In this document: positions 22,675-35,124 of the stretch, one piece after another
How positions within the stretch are numbered: the stretch's first letter is position 1
Layout: every line of letters begins with the position of its first letter
NCBI GenBank assembly: GCA_039000515.1
Contig: JBCFYV010000100.1
Coordinates: 37,789,956 to 37,853,955 of the forward strand
From: Timema cristinae
Taxonomy: Eukaryota > Arthropoda > Insecta > Phasmatodea > Timematidae
Reading direction: 5' to 3'
DNA: 64,000 nucleotides
Program-made: the position numbers and the translations under genes
Notes under the pieces: model-generated
Databases searched by the model: none
Seen by the model: only the letters and a program-made list of their open reading frames with translations
Told to the model about the DNA's origin: nothing

Positions 22675-22862
22675 TGATTATATCAGTACACGACTTATAA
22701 AATAACTTAAATCTGACACAACATCCAGCCACCAGTTGTTAATTCATCACTGTGAAAGGGGAAGAAACACATTTTCACCAATGATATTTTCGGCCATGCC
22801 GGAAATCGAAGTTGGAACCTTTAACTTACTAGCCCGACCCACCACCGACTAAGCTAAGGTGT
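22675..22862 (-). mobile_element. SINE family C copy, diverged
   Basis: On the minus strand: head with AGCTTAGTCGG and a B-box-like block, then GCCGAAAATATCATTGGTGA and TTCCCCTTTCACAGTGATG, matching the family C copy at 24312. The 3' part is eroded. Confidence 0.65.
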
Positions 22863-23129
22863 ATGACAATTCCAGATGTTGATGGATGTCGACATTTCGT
22901 GTACCCATGAACATTAAAAATTGATTTTCGTGATTTAGTTTGTTTGTCTATCTCGACCTAGAGCCTAAAAGATCTTAAATGGTGTCATAAGAATCCCGAT
23001 GGATTTATTTTTTGAATTAGCTAAGAGTGAAACGTGAATATTTTTTTTCGAAATCCGTTGAATGATATTTATAAATATTTGTATCTGGAAACTTTTTCTT
23101 GATAGATCTTTAGCCTGTTCCGTTTCAAT

Positions 23130-23345
23130 AGCTTGAAATACTGTTCTTCCATCTTCGTCTCGGTCTTTTCCTCCCTGGAGGTGTTTCGTCTCTTTGCTAT
23201 TTTGACAATTCTCTCTTCTTGCGTCTTGTCAATATGTTGGTTCCATTCTCTCCTACGTGATGCGATTGATTTGACAAGATTCTGTCATGTTCTCATTTCT
23301 ATCTCTGTATCTAGTAGCGATTTACTAGTGACTTTTCTCAATACT
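23130..23345 (-). pseudogene. LINE reverse-transcriptase ORF, C-terminal fragment
   Basis: The minus strand reads RRREWNQHIDKTQEERIVKI and, after a frame change, PPGRKRPRRRWKNS. An R-x-x-W-x-x-H segment followed by PxGRxRPRxRW is the typical C-terminal end of ORF2 in RTE/CR1/Jockey-like LINEs. No catalytic part remains. Frame changes show it is dead. Confidence 0.6.
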
Positions 23346-23494
23346 CGCGTTTCTGTGCAAGGCCAAGGTTTTTTTTTGGGTGTTCAAACTCCCCCTCCCC
23401 CCCTCGAATTTTATTAAAAAATATATATGGATTTATTTATGGTTCAAACAATAGAAAAATTAAGATACAAGTTCAAATTAGGAGGCTGTCTTAC

Positions 23495-23740
23495 CATTAA
23501 TAAAACCTTCAGAGAGCTTCTAGAGGTGTTTAGTGTTTGTTAATTTGTCCTAGCTTCAGGCAGTTAGGGGGCTCTGTAGGAATAAAAAAACACTTCAGAT
23601 ATCTTCTAGAAGTGTTTAATATTAATAATATTTCCTAGCCTTCGTAGTTAGGGGGTTATGTTGCAATAAAAAAAAAGACACTTCAGATAGCTTCTAGAAC
23701 TGTTTATTTAGAATTTTTTTAACCTCCAGAAACTGTGGGA
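23495..23740. repeat. Triplicated block with internal palindromes
   Basis: Three units contain CTTCAGAGAGCTTCTAGAGG, CTTCAGATATCTTCTAGAAG and CTTCAGATAGCTTCTAGAAC, each followed by TGTTTA; the first two continue with CCTAGC...AGTTAGGGGG. Unit length is about 105 bp, and the middle unit has the near-perfect palindrome ACACTTCAGATATCTTCTAG-AAGTGT. Confidence 0.75.
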
Positions 23741-24110
23741 TTTTCCCCCCCCTCCCTCACCCCCCCCCCCATTGAAATTATTGACTGTTTACAGACTTGT
23801 TTCTGTGACCTCCAGCTGTTGTAAGATTTGTTTAGTTTCACTTTATGTCCTCGCAGCATCTAGAAACCGATTCTCATTAACAAAAAAAAAATGGCGCACC
23901 TGCTTTTTTTTCCCCTGGAAAATTACTAGAATCTCAAATTTGGATAATATATATCTCTAATTCTTTGAAATATGACATAATTATTGTTTCAAAGTTGGAG
24001 GAATATTAAAAATAAAATTTTTATTTGAAATGATTTTTATGAAACTCAAAAGTTTCCGTGCTATAAGCAAATAAAAATTTAATGGAGGTATGAAGAATGG
24101 GGTGTTGGAG

Positions 24111-24256
24111 GCTGTAGAGCAATGTCCACCGTGGTTCGGATTCCACGTTAAACTGTAGGTCCTCCATTTCATCTCACAATCACCCTACCATTACACATTA
24201 GCGTAAGTGCGTATAACCCGAACGGGTAGTAAGAGGCGGTGCTAATAATAATAATA

Positions 24257-24290
<34 letters not shown>

Positions 24291-24302
24291 TAGAGCAATG
24301 AT
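24111..24302 (+). mobile_element. 5'-truncated SINE family B with a clean target duplication
   Basis: The SINE begins inside the body (TCCACCGTGGTTCGGATTCC) and ends in the B tail plus (ATA)n(AAT)n to about 24289. The 12-bp flank TGTAGAGCAATG occurs on both sides (24112-24123 and 24289-24300). This is the signature of LINE-mediated retrotransposition with incomplete reverse transcription. Confidence 0.85.
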
Positions 24303-24311
24303 TATTTTGTC

Positions 24312-24550
24312 TCAAGGCGAACAAACTAGCTCAGTCGGCAGCGTGTATGTTTACTGAGCTAAGGTTTCCATGTTCAATCCCCATCATGTTAGAAAAATTT
24401 ATCATTGGTGGATATATAGATCTCCCCTTTCACAGTGACAGACTAGGTTTGGGTGTTGTTCCTGTCCTAGTCTCAAGTTGGATTATAATTCGTGTGCTGA
24501 TATAATCAGTTGGTTCAGAAAGTGCGCGTTAAATACCGCAAGTAATTTTG
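24312..24550 (+). mobile_element. SINE family C copy
   Basis: Head AACTAGCTCAGTCGGCAGCG carries the A box and ATGTTCAATCCCC a B-box-like segment. The body has TTTCACAGTGACAGACTAGG and the 3' part ends TTCAGAAAGTGCGCGTTAAA-TACC. It lies 10 bp after the truncated SINE B insertion. Confidence 0.75.
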
Positions 24551-24953
24551 TCTCAATGTGTTACTGTAACATTGTCTAGTAAATAATTTAATATCTTTTG
24601 TGGACTATGCTTCCCCTCACCCCCCTTATGTTTATGCAAAATTGTGTGTTATTTCATTTCACACAGAGTTTTTAGTTAATGAAAATTATTACGTAAAGGA
24701 TTGTAAGAGTCTGTGTGGAGTAGAGTACAATTTATTTTAATATCTTATTTACTAGGAACTAGGCCTCAAGCGAAGACTATGCCTTGTTGCTTTGATCTAT
24801 GTTTAGATTTCTCATCATAGGAGGTGGCGCAATTTATGTCCGTGCTCTGCCCAACTATCCTCAAGCATCTTGGTATTATTCTAACAGAATTATTTTATAA
24901 AGGTATATCCTTGCGGCAGGCTAGTAGAGGAGTTCAATCAAGATATCATTCAT

Positions 24954-25203
24954 CCGCTTCGGTGGCCGCATGGTCCAACGCGTTACTCTCGCAGTAGACT
25001 AGACTGCCGATGACCATGAGCTTGAGGTTCAAATCTCGGTCAGTTGTACTGAGGGTGGTTTTAGTTCCATAATTGTTTTCCACTCGCCCTCTACACAAAT
25101 GCGGGTACACTTCCTATAAATATAACCTCTATAATCCATAAAACTATTAGCGTAGCTAGTACATAAACGTGTAACCTGAACGGGTAGTAAGACGTGGTGG
25201 TAA
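24954..25203 (+). mobile_element. SINE family A copy, full length
   Basis: CTTCGGTGGCCGCATGGTCC starts the head, followed by TCAAATCTCGG (B-box region), TTTTCCACTCGCCCTCTACA, AATGCGGGTACACTTCC and the tail AACGGGTAGTAAGACGTGGT. Confidence 0.85.
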
Positions 25204-27669
25204 AATAATAGATTATTAACTATAAAAAATGATCGATCTACTACATTTTTTGCAAATAAATGTTGGGTTCTTCTTTTATAAAGGCACTTTGACAATTACT
25301 TCGAGCTGCCTATACTTTATTGTCTGCGGTGCAGCGTAATTTTTAGCTTTGTCATGACTGAACACTGGAGTATGAAGGTAGACATCCGATCTGTGTTGAG
25401 GGTCTGACCCTGGGACTTAATGTCTTTGGAAGTTGCCAGTCGGATTGAGGACTGTTGCCAGCCACGTACAAAAGGCAGGTCTGGGGTCGGTGTTTTGAGA
25501 GGAAGCTTTGAGGGTGGCATATTGAATTAAATTTTGGCTCAACTTATCGATTGCAAAACGAGTTAGATTACACAATCCTTTTTTTCTAGTATTCAGATTT
25601 CGTATCGTAACAACATTGCTATTGCATCTGTTTTCAAACTTAGTTCACGTGTGTGCATACCTTCGGGAGAAAGAATGTTGAGGAACTCAACTGGATAGTT
25701 GCATATTTTCCTTTTTGTCATTACAATCGATTAAGAGTCCACGCTAGAGTAGCAAACAAAACTTCTTCTTCTCCCATAAGTAGTTTCAGAACTTCTTCGG
25801 CCACAGTATTGACATATTTGCAAATGTTAAATACATACCTAGTTTTAAGATAACTACTAAAGGTTTTCCTTAACTATAAGATTGTCTGACACTTAAGTGT
25901 TGTCATTTTACAGCCTAGCGTTATCGAGGATCTTTAGAAGACATGGACTTTGGTTCAGTTCTTGTGAACGTCAGCCTTGGCGACATAAATTCCAACCTCC
26001 AAATGTTATAGTCTATACTTGTTCGTACTAAAGTAGCTCCATGTGAATGAGTCAACAAGGGTAAGCATAGGCACCCATAAATGGGTAATAAGGGGGTCTC
26101 TAGCTCCCATTATTACTCTGCAATATTTACCTCTCTTATGTTAATTTTTATGAAAATATATTATTGTGTATTTTGTAATTTGATTGCAATTTTCTATTAA
26201 CAACCTAGAATCGTAGAGTCAACAAAGATAAAAATGATAAAATATAGATTTCCTCACATCCCCTCTTCAACAGCTTTTTTTTATTTTGTTTTGTTCGTTA
26301 AAATTATGAAAACTTATTCTTTTCAAAGGGTTCAGCTACAACTAAAATTTATTTTTCTTCCATTTTTCAGATTTTTTTTTTTGCTAAAATTTCTCTTAAA
26401 ACTTAAATAATTAATTCAGAATTATATTTATATATTCTTGAATTCCCTCCCACAAGGTTAAATTCCTGAAATTCTCTCTCATGGAGGGGGGCAGTTCCAT
26501 ACCCCGGCAGATGGGACTCAATAGGCATTGACGGAAAACTCAACAACAAAATTACTTAAAATGCCAAATGGGAGGTTATATTTTATCATACCTTTTAATA
26601 ATTTATCCACCACAATGAATGAATTGGTGCCATGGTTATTTCATCCAAAATTATTCGTTTGGCCTACCTGATTGAAGCTGTATCGGCAGAAGTAATCCTT
26701 TTCCTGGGTCTTTACATTTCAAATAAGGAAACGGATAAAGTGTATTGAGAATAATATGGCCTCCCTATTTAAAAATTAGGAGCTAAATACAGTAAACCCA
26801 AATTATATCTAAAAAAAAATTACTAAATAAGGAATAACTAATCAAACTACTAATGATAAACACAGATTAAAAATCGTTACAAAAGAGTCTGTTAAATGAT
26901 TTGATAGTCTAGAAACTGCATTTTTCTCAGGAGACAATTTAATACTATGAGAAAAAGTTTGAGGAACACCAACATAACTACTGTAAATGATACTTTACGA
27001 ATTTGGATATAGCATAAAACTTTATTCTCTAAAACTTTATCACATCTTAGATAGATATAGATGATATAAAATCTATGGAACATTTATTACCACAACCGCA
27101 AGGCAAAACGAACCAATGATCGGTAATTTCAGTAGATTTTAATATTTATGACCACGGTCTAAGCACAATAATATATTAAGTAAAATGGAGTAATATAATA
27201 TATTGTTACAGAAACATAATGAAATAAAAGCATCAATGTACAACAAAGCGCATACATGTAAAAAAAACATACATTGTTACGTAAACATAATACAAAATGA
27301 GCATCATTATTTTGCCAAGATCCTGACGGTTCAATTATCTATATCACCAGAAGGTGTTTATTTTAATAATGATTGTTCTGTGTTGCTCTCTCACTCCTAG
27401 GTAGTTACTAGTTTCTCCCTTGATTTTTATAGCAATGCATATTTTTTGTATTTTATACTCGTTTATTTTTAGGGGTATTTTGGTCTGTGATATCGGTAGA
27501 TGGTTTAGAGTAGTTATTAATATAAAATACTGAAAATGTATGTTTTCTACCATAAAGAGAATTTCTTTTTTCTATTATTTATATACAAATCACACTCTAT
27601 TTTTACGTTACGTACGCCATGTTGTATTTGGTAAAGTTTAGAATATTTCTCATAAGGATGGCTCTAGAG
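25204..27669. other. Long stretch without an assignable element
   Basis: The minus strand at 25317-25520 has a 67-codon frame (PPSKLPLKTPTPDLPFVRGW) with balanced codons, possibly a decayed retroelement piece, but I cannot name it. The remainder is AT-rich, with a locally GC-richer patch near 26480-26530. Confidence 0.3.
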
Positions 27670-28017
27670 CAGCGATTCCCAATGTGGGGTAAGTGTACCC
27701 AAAGGGGTACGTGCCAGGACTTTTGAGGCTACGCAAACATATTCTTATAATTGCGGGAAAAGCCCCAAATATGTCAGCAATGTAAGACAAATTATCAGTT
27801 AAAAGTTGTTAAATTAATTCGACGCTATAGCGAGGGGTGGTACGGTTTTTCTTATATATTTGACCTGGAGAAAATTATTTCAATTTCAAAAATAAACAGT
27901 TGTTATAATTGTTTATGAGTAAGATATATACACTAAACATTTTACTAGTGTGGAGGGTACAATTTATGAAAATGAGCTGCCAAGGGGTGCTCAAGAGAAA
28001 AAATGTTGGGAACAGGG
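27670..28017. mobile_element. hAT-type non-autonomous element, right end altered
   Basis: The left end CAGCGATTCCCAATGTGGGG and right end ATGTTGGGAACAGGG are inverted, as in hAT elements (CAG-x-GTTCCCAA). The 8 bp before it, CTCTAGAG, find a partner not next to its own right end but after the neighbouring element at 28680-28687 (CTTTAGAT). Confidence 0.65.
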
Positions 28018-28679
28018 CAGGGGTCTCCAAACCTTTTGCTATGCGGGCCACATAATATATTTTACACATTTTTGCGGGCCATTAAGTAACGTCCACCTGT
28101 TCTTCAAGTAACATTATTTTTGACCCGAATGCCTTGACATGTGCAAATAAATAAATCAAATTTGTTTCAGTATGCAAATTTAAATTCAAGTCACAATGTG
28201 GCCAGTCACGTCTGTAAAAGAAAATTCCACTTTCTAAGGCCAGTCATTGTTTTATAAAAGTGATTGACGTTGATTATTTTCTGTGAGGAGTGAATCAATT
28301 TATATGTAATACATTATATTTATAATAATTATTAGTTAATACAATTACTTTTTTTAAATTAGGTAACATTTTTTGGAACTTTCCTTTTATAACCCTATGC
28401 CGGGAGACTTGGAAATACCTAAAAATCGTCACAGAAAAGCCATTCTGTCGTCAGTATAAGGAATGGCGCCTGCGACTGAAAGTCAGGGTTTGCAACTCCG
28501 ACAGCACTCTAGCTTGGTGTCATGGGTGGAGGGGGGGGAAGCACTTTGCGGACAGAAACTGGACATGCCAAATAAACTGTGTGGTTAATCAATACCGAAG
28601 AGAAACGATTAATTTGTTTTTTGATAAAATCTTGGAACGGGCTGGATGTGGCCCGTGGGCCGTAGATTGGAGATCCCTG
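28018..28679. mobile_element. hAT-type non-autonomous element, copy 1 of a 665-bp family
   Basis: Ends are CAGGGGTCTCCAAACCTTTT and GTAGATTGGAGATCCCTG. Just inside are GCGGGCCACATAATATATTT on the left and GGATGTGGCCCGTGGGCC on the right. It matches 46177-46845 over its whole length, including an internal GC-richer block (AGTATAAGGAATGGCGCCTG). Confidence 0.8.
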
Positions 28680-28687
28680 CTTTAGAT

Positions 28688-29611
28688 TCTAAGTTATCGT
28701 TAAGTGGGAAAAATATCCCTGGAAGGATAAACGGATAACGCTTGGATTGTAACAGTGATTTTAACTTGAACATTTTATACACACAGATTTTATCAGCAAA
28801 ATTACTTACAAAATCTACCTCTATTTGCGTGGAGAGAGAATAAGAAACCATTTAGTGAAAATCCACCTTAAGTAGACTACCCTTTGTAAGCCACATAAAA
28901 AATTATTTATATGTCCAAGAAAATATTGTTTTGATTTATTCTAGAGCTAGGAATTGTTCTACTAGAGAATAATTTTTTTTTTCCAACAAGTAAGAATGTT
29001 CAGATAATTCAATAGTAATAGGGGGAAGTTTTGAGTGATCTTTATAGTATGCACTCAAGGGCATTTTGATACGTCCAAAGTAGATCGTAAAGTCTAAAGT
29101 ATTATGTCATCATTCGTTTTGACACGCACTGACATACACACACGAACATTACATTCACCTCTTATAAGATAAAGAGGGCTTACAAAAGGGATCCGTTTTA
29201 ATTTATTGAACTGGATCGGATGTCCCCCCTTGCCGCCCCCCCCCCCCAAAAAAATCCTTCTGACAGTGAATAAGTAAATCTGTTCTTTTTATTGGTTTCC
29301 ATTTGTTCAAAGTGAGGGAGGGAGAGAAGGGTGTGACAAAAACAAATATTTTCTATCACTAAATCTTCAACGTTTTTTTAATCCTATTTCTTTATCTTTA
29401 CTTGAAACTTAACTCTCTCTCTCTCTTTTTCTTTGAACACATCCAACACCTCGACTTTGTAGTCAGTGGATAAGTTTAGTATTCCGACTATCGGTCTCCT
29501 ACAAACTTTTATACAGCCTGACAAAACTATTTATAAGACATTTAACTTTCTCACACTGAGATAAAAGTGTTTATAAAGTTACTCTTACATTGTTAGACAT
29601 TACTATGCATC
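28688..29611. other. Non-coding stretch with poly(C) and (CT)n tracts
   Basis: A C-rich run at about 29222-29255 and a (CT)n run near 29410-29428 are the only structured parts. No gene was found. Confidence 0.35.
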
Positions 29612-30009
29612 TTAAGGTGGGGCTGTAGGAGATGTGAGAAAATTTCAGTGTGTTTGCAGGTTTGTTTTATATATGTAAAACATTTTTTTTGTCCAAACTA
29701 AATCAAATATTTCTCCAGTAGAAATATAGTTTAATTTTCTTCCCATGGTGATATCAACAGTTATTGAATATTTGACGTAAGCATAGTGGAATTAGATGAG
29801 AAACTTTTTAAATGAAGAGAAAAATTGGTAATTAAATTCTAGGATACCCTTCATATATATTCAACAACTGTTGATATCATCATGGCAAGACAATTATACC
29901 CCATGTTTCTACAGGAACAATATTTTAATTTATTTAGGCCAAAAGAATTTTGCTATAAAAATAGGGAGAACACTTACGTTTTATCGTGTGGCCTGCATTC
30001 ACACCTTAA
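29612..30009. mobile_element. TTAA hairpin element, complete copy
   Basis: TTAA occurs at both ends (29612-29615, 30006-30009). Arms pair through GATATCAACAGTTATTGAAT and ATTCAACAACTGTTGATATC, with AAACTTTTTAAATGAAGAG near the apex. Arm divergence is greater than in the 61-kb copy. Confidence 0.82.
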
Positions 30010-30699
30010 TTACCTATTTACAAGTTGGGAGTTTTGTTTTGTTTGAATAACAGCGTTATTCTCTAAATTCTTGCGATAAAAACTTTATTCTTCAATTATA
30101 ATTATTTGTTAAAGTACACATGTACTGATTTTATGTATTCATGATCGTAAAGTTTTATTTCTGGGAATTATAAACTAGGTAATTATAAGAACAAAGCTGT
30201 CTGAAAAAGTGATGTATTATTTTTTACAATATAAGTATTATGTTCTTTGAAGTAATGAAAGAGAAACCGATTTGATATCCATAAATTATAATCATTAATT
30301 ATGTATAAATGTTTGTTAACTCAATTCGAAAGGAACTTCCTTTTACTTTAATTAATATTGGTATTTTTTTATTTTGCTAAGCTAATTACACAAATTCCGT
30401 AATTTATTAATTAAATGGAACATTTTTCATAAATAAACAATTGTCTTTTTTAAATATATGTTAATAATTAAACACACAATAGATATATAGTATATCCATA
30501 AATCAGGAATAATGTAATGTAGTATAACATTAAATTAAAGAAAATAAATTATAGACACAATCATACATTCTCTCCCATTTACTCTTTTATCATTTCTGAC
30601 GAAATTTTTAAATCTCAATCATTAAAGAAATCGTCAAAACAAACATACTTTATATTTATCACGCAAAATACTTTCCAGATTCACATTTTCAATAAAATC
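30010..30699. other. AT-rich non-coding stretch
   Basis: No coding segment, tRNA-like box or inverted repeat seen. Confidence 0.35.
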
Positions 30700-31015
30700 A
30701 TACATCCATTTTCAAAAAATTTTAAATTTTGAAAAATTATTCTTAAATAAACTACCCATAGATTAAGATATAAATTATAAATTACGAATTATTCTCGTGG
30801 TATGACAATATTATATCTAAATTTCAAGTTTGAATATAATCCATCGAACTATTTCGTCTGTAGCCTGAGTATAGACAGAGAGCAGGATATATAGTATACT
30901 AAGACCATTTTTTTAAAAAAATTCTAGTGCACAAAAAACGTCAAGATTCATCATAACCTCAAGGTTGAAATTTCACGATTACAATAGTTTATCTATATGA
31001 GCAATTTATAATTAA
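30700..31015 (+). repeat. Old dispersed AT-rich repeat
   Basis: It ends with AAGATTCATCATAACCTCAAG, TTTCACGATTACAATAG and TATATGAGC, the same terminus as the repeats at 5330-5880 and 10749-10806. Confidence 0.4.
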
Positions 31016-32379
31016 TACGAGAATCTATAAATATAATCCAACCTGTAGTGTAACTAGGCTACTAGTTAATAGAGGCTTATTCTCATACAATTCTATAACA
31101 AGTACATCAACTACTCTAAAACATTAATTTATTACTTAATAAATGGAAATCTAAAGCGCACTTTACCTAAAATATATCCCACATCTAATGCCTTGTTATA
31201 ATGCTAATTAGTCCTACAGATTAATTTTCTGCTTTGTTATTTGTGAATGTAACAAGCAGACCACATGTGGCTCATTCATGTGCTTATGTAAAAAAAATAA
31301 AAATTATACCAATCAAATTGCTAATGTAATTTCACAAACTTCATGGGGATATTTGCATGCAAATGGAAATAGATAAAGTTCTAGTGAATATGTAACTGAA
31401 TTTAAGATTTTCTTTTGAGCAAGATTAAAAACCTTTCCACTATGTCTTGCTTTTAAAATAATACTATAATAATAGTGGCTGGCATCAGACTTTTTATCTC
31501 TCTAATTTAACAGGATGGAAATTAAAATACAATTTTGAAAAAAAAAAGTTACATTTATTTTAGAATAAACAAAAATAAATTGACAATGTTAAAAATTAGA
31601 ATACATTAATAAAATAAATAGGTCAATTCACAGCTGGCACAGACTATTTCTTTCTTTTACATAAAAATGGATATATTCACTTAAAATTCGTAATATATGT
31701 GTAAGGAAAATATTGTTGCATAAAAATGGAAAAAGAGCATAATATTCCATCTAAGAGCATACATTAAATAATAAACACAGTTACAGAAACATTGCTAAAA
31801 AAATTAATATCTCGGTCCACCAAAAAGCATAACAATCGTATCCACATTTCTCAGACCTCTTTTTTGAAAAAAAAAATAGGTTTGCTTATAGTTCGAAAAC
31901 TTTTGGTTTTATAAAGCAATATTTCAAATAAAAGATTTGTATTTTTAATAGTCCAACGATTTTTTTTAAATGATCAATAATTTCGTATTTCAAGGAGATG
32001 CGCTGATATGATCAAAATGGAAAAGACTCGCTTGTGTAAAGTACTTACGCTTTAAGTAAATCTCACGCTCCATTTTATTTGTAATGTTAAACAATGCCTG
32101 GATACAAATTTTAACTTAAAAAATCGTTGGAGCCATTTTTGAGAAAATTGATTTATTATCTCTTGGCCCTCAATTTAATTCTATAGTAAGATAACTAATT
32201 CTGAAAACTGAGTTAAGCGAACTTTAAAAACCATAGAAACAAAGTTTCAGCCTGATCGGTAAAAGTGTTTCGGCTTTAGGCCGATATACACACAAACAAA
32301 GAGAAGGCATCAAGGAGAAAAAATATTCGTTCGTTCAACCCCATGCTTATTAATGACTTAAGCTATAGTATATGGACTG
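31016..32379. other. Non-coding stretch with remnants of the dispersed repeat
   Basis: Near 32118-32155 the block AAAATCGTTGGAGCCATTTTTGA resembles internal parts of the repeat at 5330 and 9836. The rest has no recognised content. Confidence 0.3.
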
Positions 32380-32520
32380 GATAGAGTAATCTAGTGGAAA
32401 TGCAACTGCATTAGCGTGAAGAGAGAATAGGAAAGCAACAGTGATACATCCCATATGGGAAATCACCTCTAGATCGCCAGGTCGATATTCAAACCTTGAC
32501 GTCAACGTCCTCGCTGACTC
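32380..32520 (-). mobile_element. Decayed tRNA-derived SINE
   Basis: Minus-strand landmarks (B-box-like AGGTTTGAATATCG, then AATGCAGTTGCATTTCC) follow family A order at the right spacing. Most of the head is lost. Confidence 0.4.
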
Positions 32521-32526
32521 AATATA

Positions 32527-33085
32527 CAGGATGACGCAAAACTTTCTGTACAAACTTTAATGGAAAATATGAAACACTAAAACAAACCTTTTTCGTTGAT
32601 GAATGTATGTCCGCAGACGTCACACTTAGGTGCTAGAGGGTGCTGTTTGTACAGAAATTACTGGAAGAAATTGTGAATAAATTGCAAGTTTTATTTACCG
32701 CAGTTTACATGTGATATCATGCATGTTTACATGGAATGTTTCAGTTTTACACAGTTGCCGATGAAAACTCTCAAATGTCGGGCGGCTCGTCACAGGTCTG
32801 TTAAGAAAACCGTTCACTGTACAATCTTACAGAGGATCTTCCATTTCCATTGGCAGCCACATGCATGTCAGCCATCTAAAAATCCATTAAATACTCAATG
32901 TTAACACCCGCGAAGACCGCGTTACGAATGACGCCGGCGAAAAATTACAATCTGACGCGCCGCGTGACTGCGCTCCCTAGCACCAAAGTGATAACATCTT
33001 CCGACATATATTTAAGAATGTAAAAGGTTTGTTTTAGTATTCCCTATCTTCAATTTAAATTTGTACAGAGATTATAATCATACTG
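32527..33085. mobile_element. TA-flanked mariner-type non-autonomous element
   Basis: Ends CAGGATGACGCAAAACTTTC and its inverted counterpart TAATCTCTGTACAAA..., reading CAGTATGATTATAATCTCTG on the minus strand, pair; pairing continues inward through CACTAAAACAAACCTTTTT and GAATGTATGTCCG. TA flanks both sides (32525-32526, 33086-33087). The GC-richer interior (32780-32990) has no transposase. 559 bp. Confidence 0.72.
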
Positions 33086-33620
33086 TATTGCAAGCCAGAC
33101 CAGACCGTCCTTGTACCGCTTAGCCGCCTTTTCCGTTAGAAATGCCATTCGTCACTGGTATGGAAACATCCATTTTCTGCCTGTTTCCAACATAAACTAA
33201 GCTAGTTTTGGAAAGAGTCTACAGTGTTTTACTATGACCCTTCTAAAAGTGGGCTTTTTTTTTTTTTTTTAAAAAAGCAGGATCATCGGTATGTAAGAAG
33301 TTTTACTAATTATCCCCTCGTGCGTGGCGAGGATTTAAAAGTTATTTTGTAGCGTATTTCCCCGTGACTAGACATTTCTGAACGTCTAGGATTTTAAATG
33401 GAGTTTAATGTGACCTGATTATTTTACATTAAGATGTAAAGAGAAACATTCGTATTCTATAATGTTAAAAGGATGCTTTTTTATTTGAAGTATGTTTTTG
33501 AATTATTTTTTTTCTTACAAATAGTGTTTTAGAGGAATTTTAACTTACTAATTATGACCGTGAGTGCAAACTAATTACTTTCACCTCACCACTCCCTTCT
33601 TCCTGACATGTATTACTTTA
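33086..33620. other. Non-coding stretch with a poly(T)/poly(A) palindrome
   Basis: A run of Ts passes into As at about 33246-33271. Otherwise nothing recognised. Confidence 0.35.
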
Positions 33621-33624
33621 TTGG

Positions 33625-33790
33625 CTTAGTGATGAGAAATATCTAACTTAGATAAAATCTCTTGGAATTTACGTGAGGGGGAGGGCCAAGGATTATTCAT
33701 TAAAAACCGTCCTCATTGCACGCGGCTGAGATTCGAACCTCGGTCTTGTTTAGACAAGCTTGACGTTTGGTCCATTCATCCACCACTTAG
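33625..33790 (-). mobile_element. Decayed tRNA-derived SINE
   Basis: GAGATTCGAACCTCGG on the + strand is an inverted B box at about 33728-33743. The flanking order (tRNA head on the right, body with AATTTACGTGAGG on the left) fits a family A relative. Confidence 0.45.
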
Positions 33791-34747
33791 TCCACGTGTC
33801 CACCAATACGGGTCACCTTATGATTATACTAAATAGCCACTCTAAGAATGTCATGGAATTACACAGCCTCCAATATTCTTTGCTTAATTATATAAAGCCT
33901 GTTTTATTTAAGATTTTTTTTTAGATCTTAAAATATTATATAGACTGTTTGTTAATTTAAATTATGATCAAACAAAATAATATATAATTATTTTAACTAA
34001 TCAAATTGTTTTCACTGAATTTATAAATTAGTTTTTAATTGTCATCCAAAGGTATGTGAAAGAAGCTTTTTTTATTTTATTATAAAGTATCAAAAGTTTT
34101 TTCAAGTAAAATTTGTTTTCTAGAAAAAAAAAATGATCTTATCTTATTTTCAATGAAACTAAAGAAACTCTTATTAAAGTTAAAAAAAACATAGCTAACA
34201 TGTTCTTTATTCTTACTTTAAGATTGAAATTGACTTATTACACTCAAGACTTGTTTCTTACTACATCTGTAGTAGTACAAAAGTTGTCGTAAAGAAAGTA
34301 CCAAGAGCTACGACGGGAAGTGTATAAATCAATTTCGAGTTTAAAATTAGTTTCGTGTTCCCGTGAAAAATAAAAAATAAAGAAAGAAAAGGCGTTGATT
34401 TAACGAAATACCGCGTTCATCCAAGCTTACAATGGTCTTATCTTCTGTAACGTTGAAAATTGATAGCTTTCTAATTGGGCTTATATTTCTAGATCACTCT
34501 ATTATGAATAGTAAGAAATAGATAATGGAATTCGCTTCGTTTGGAGAGATTCTCTTCCTTCGCACACGTCTTTGGATCTTTCTTCAAACGAAGGTCGCCG
34601 CCATAGTTATTAATGGCTTTAATCTAAAGGATAGGGATTAGGAAGCTTGTTTGGAGGAAGATCACATGGGCGTAGGACGTATGTTGAAATACTCCGGAAA
34701 AGCTACCCCTTTCGACCAATCTACATGAGACGTTTAGTGCAGCCATA
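33791..34747. other. AT-rich non-coding stretch
   Basis: No supported feature. Confidence 0.35.
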
Positions 34748-35124
34748 TTATGGTGGGAATGTAGGGTACTCGAGGAAAGGTCAATTGTTTTGCAGTTTTT
34801 ATGGCAAAACTTTTTTTTTTTTCAAAATAAATCAAATAACTTTCTAGTAGAAATATAAAATTTATTTTCTTTTCACATGGTGACCTTAACTAACATCTTT
34901 TAAATATATGTCAAAGGTGTCCCGGAATTTAATGGCAACATTTTCTTTTCATTTAAAAAGTTTTGTCATCTATGCTCATGACAAATATTCAAAAAACTGT
35001 TACCACAATGTGAATAAAAAATAAACTTATCTTTTTTATTGAAGCTATAACTTATTATTTTGGTCAAAAAGGTTTTGTTATAAAAACTGAAAAACCACTG
35101 GTGTTCATTACACTTCCACCTTAA
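34748..35124. mobile_element. TTAA hairpin element, complete but diverged
   Basis: TTAT/TTAA ends, TGCAGTTTTTATGGCAAAAC in the left arm and TTTTGTTATAAAAACTGAA in the right arm are diagnostic for the family. The apex contains TTTCATTTAAAAAGTTTTGTC. Confidence 0.75.
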
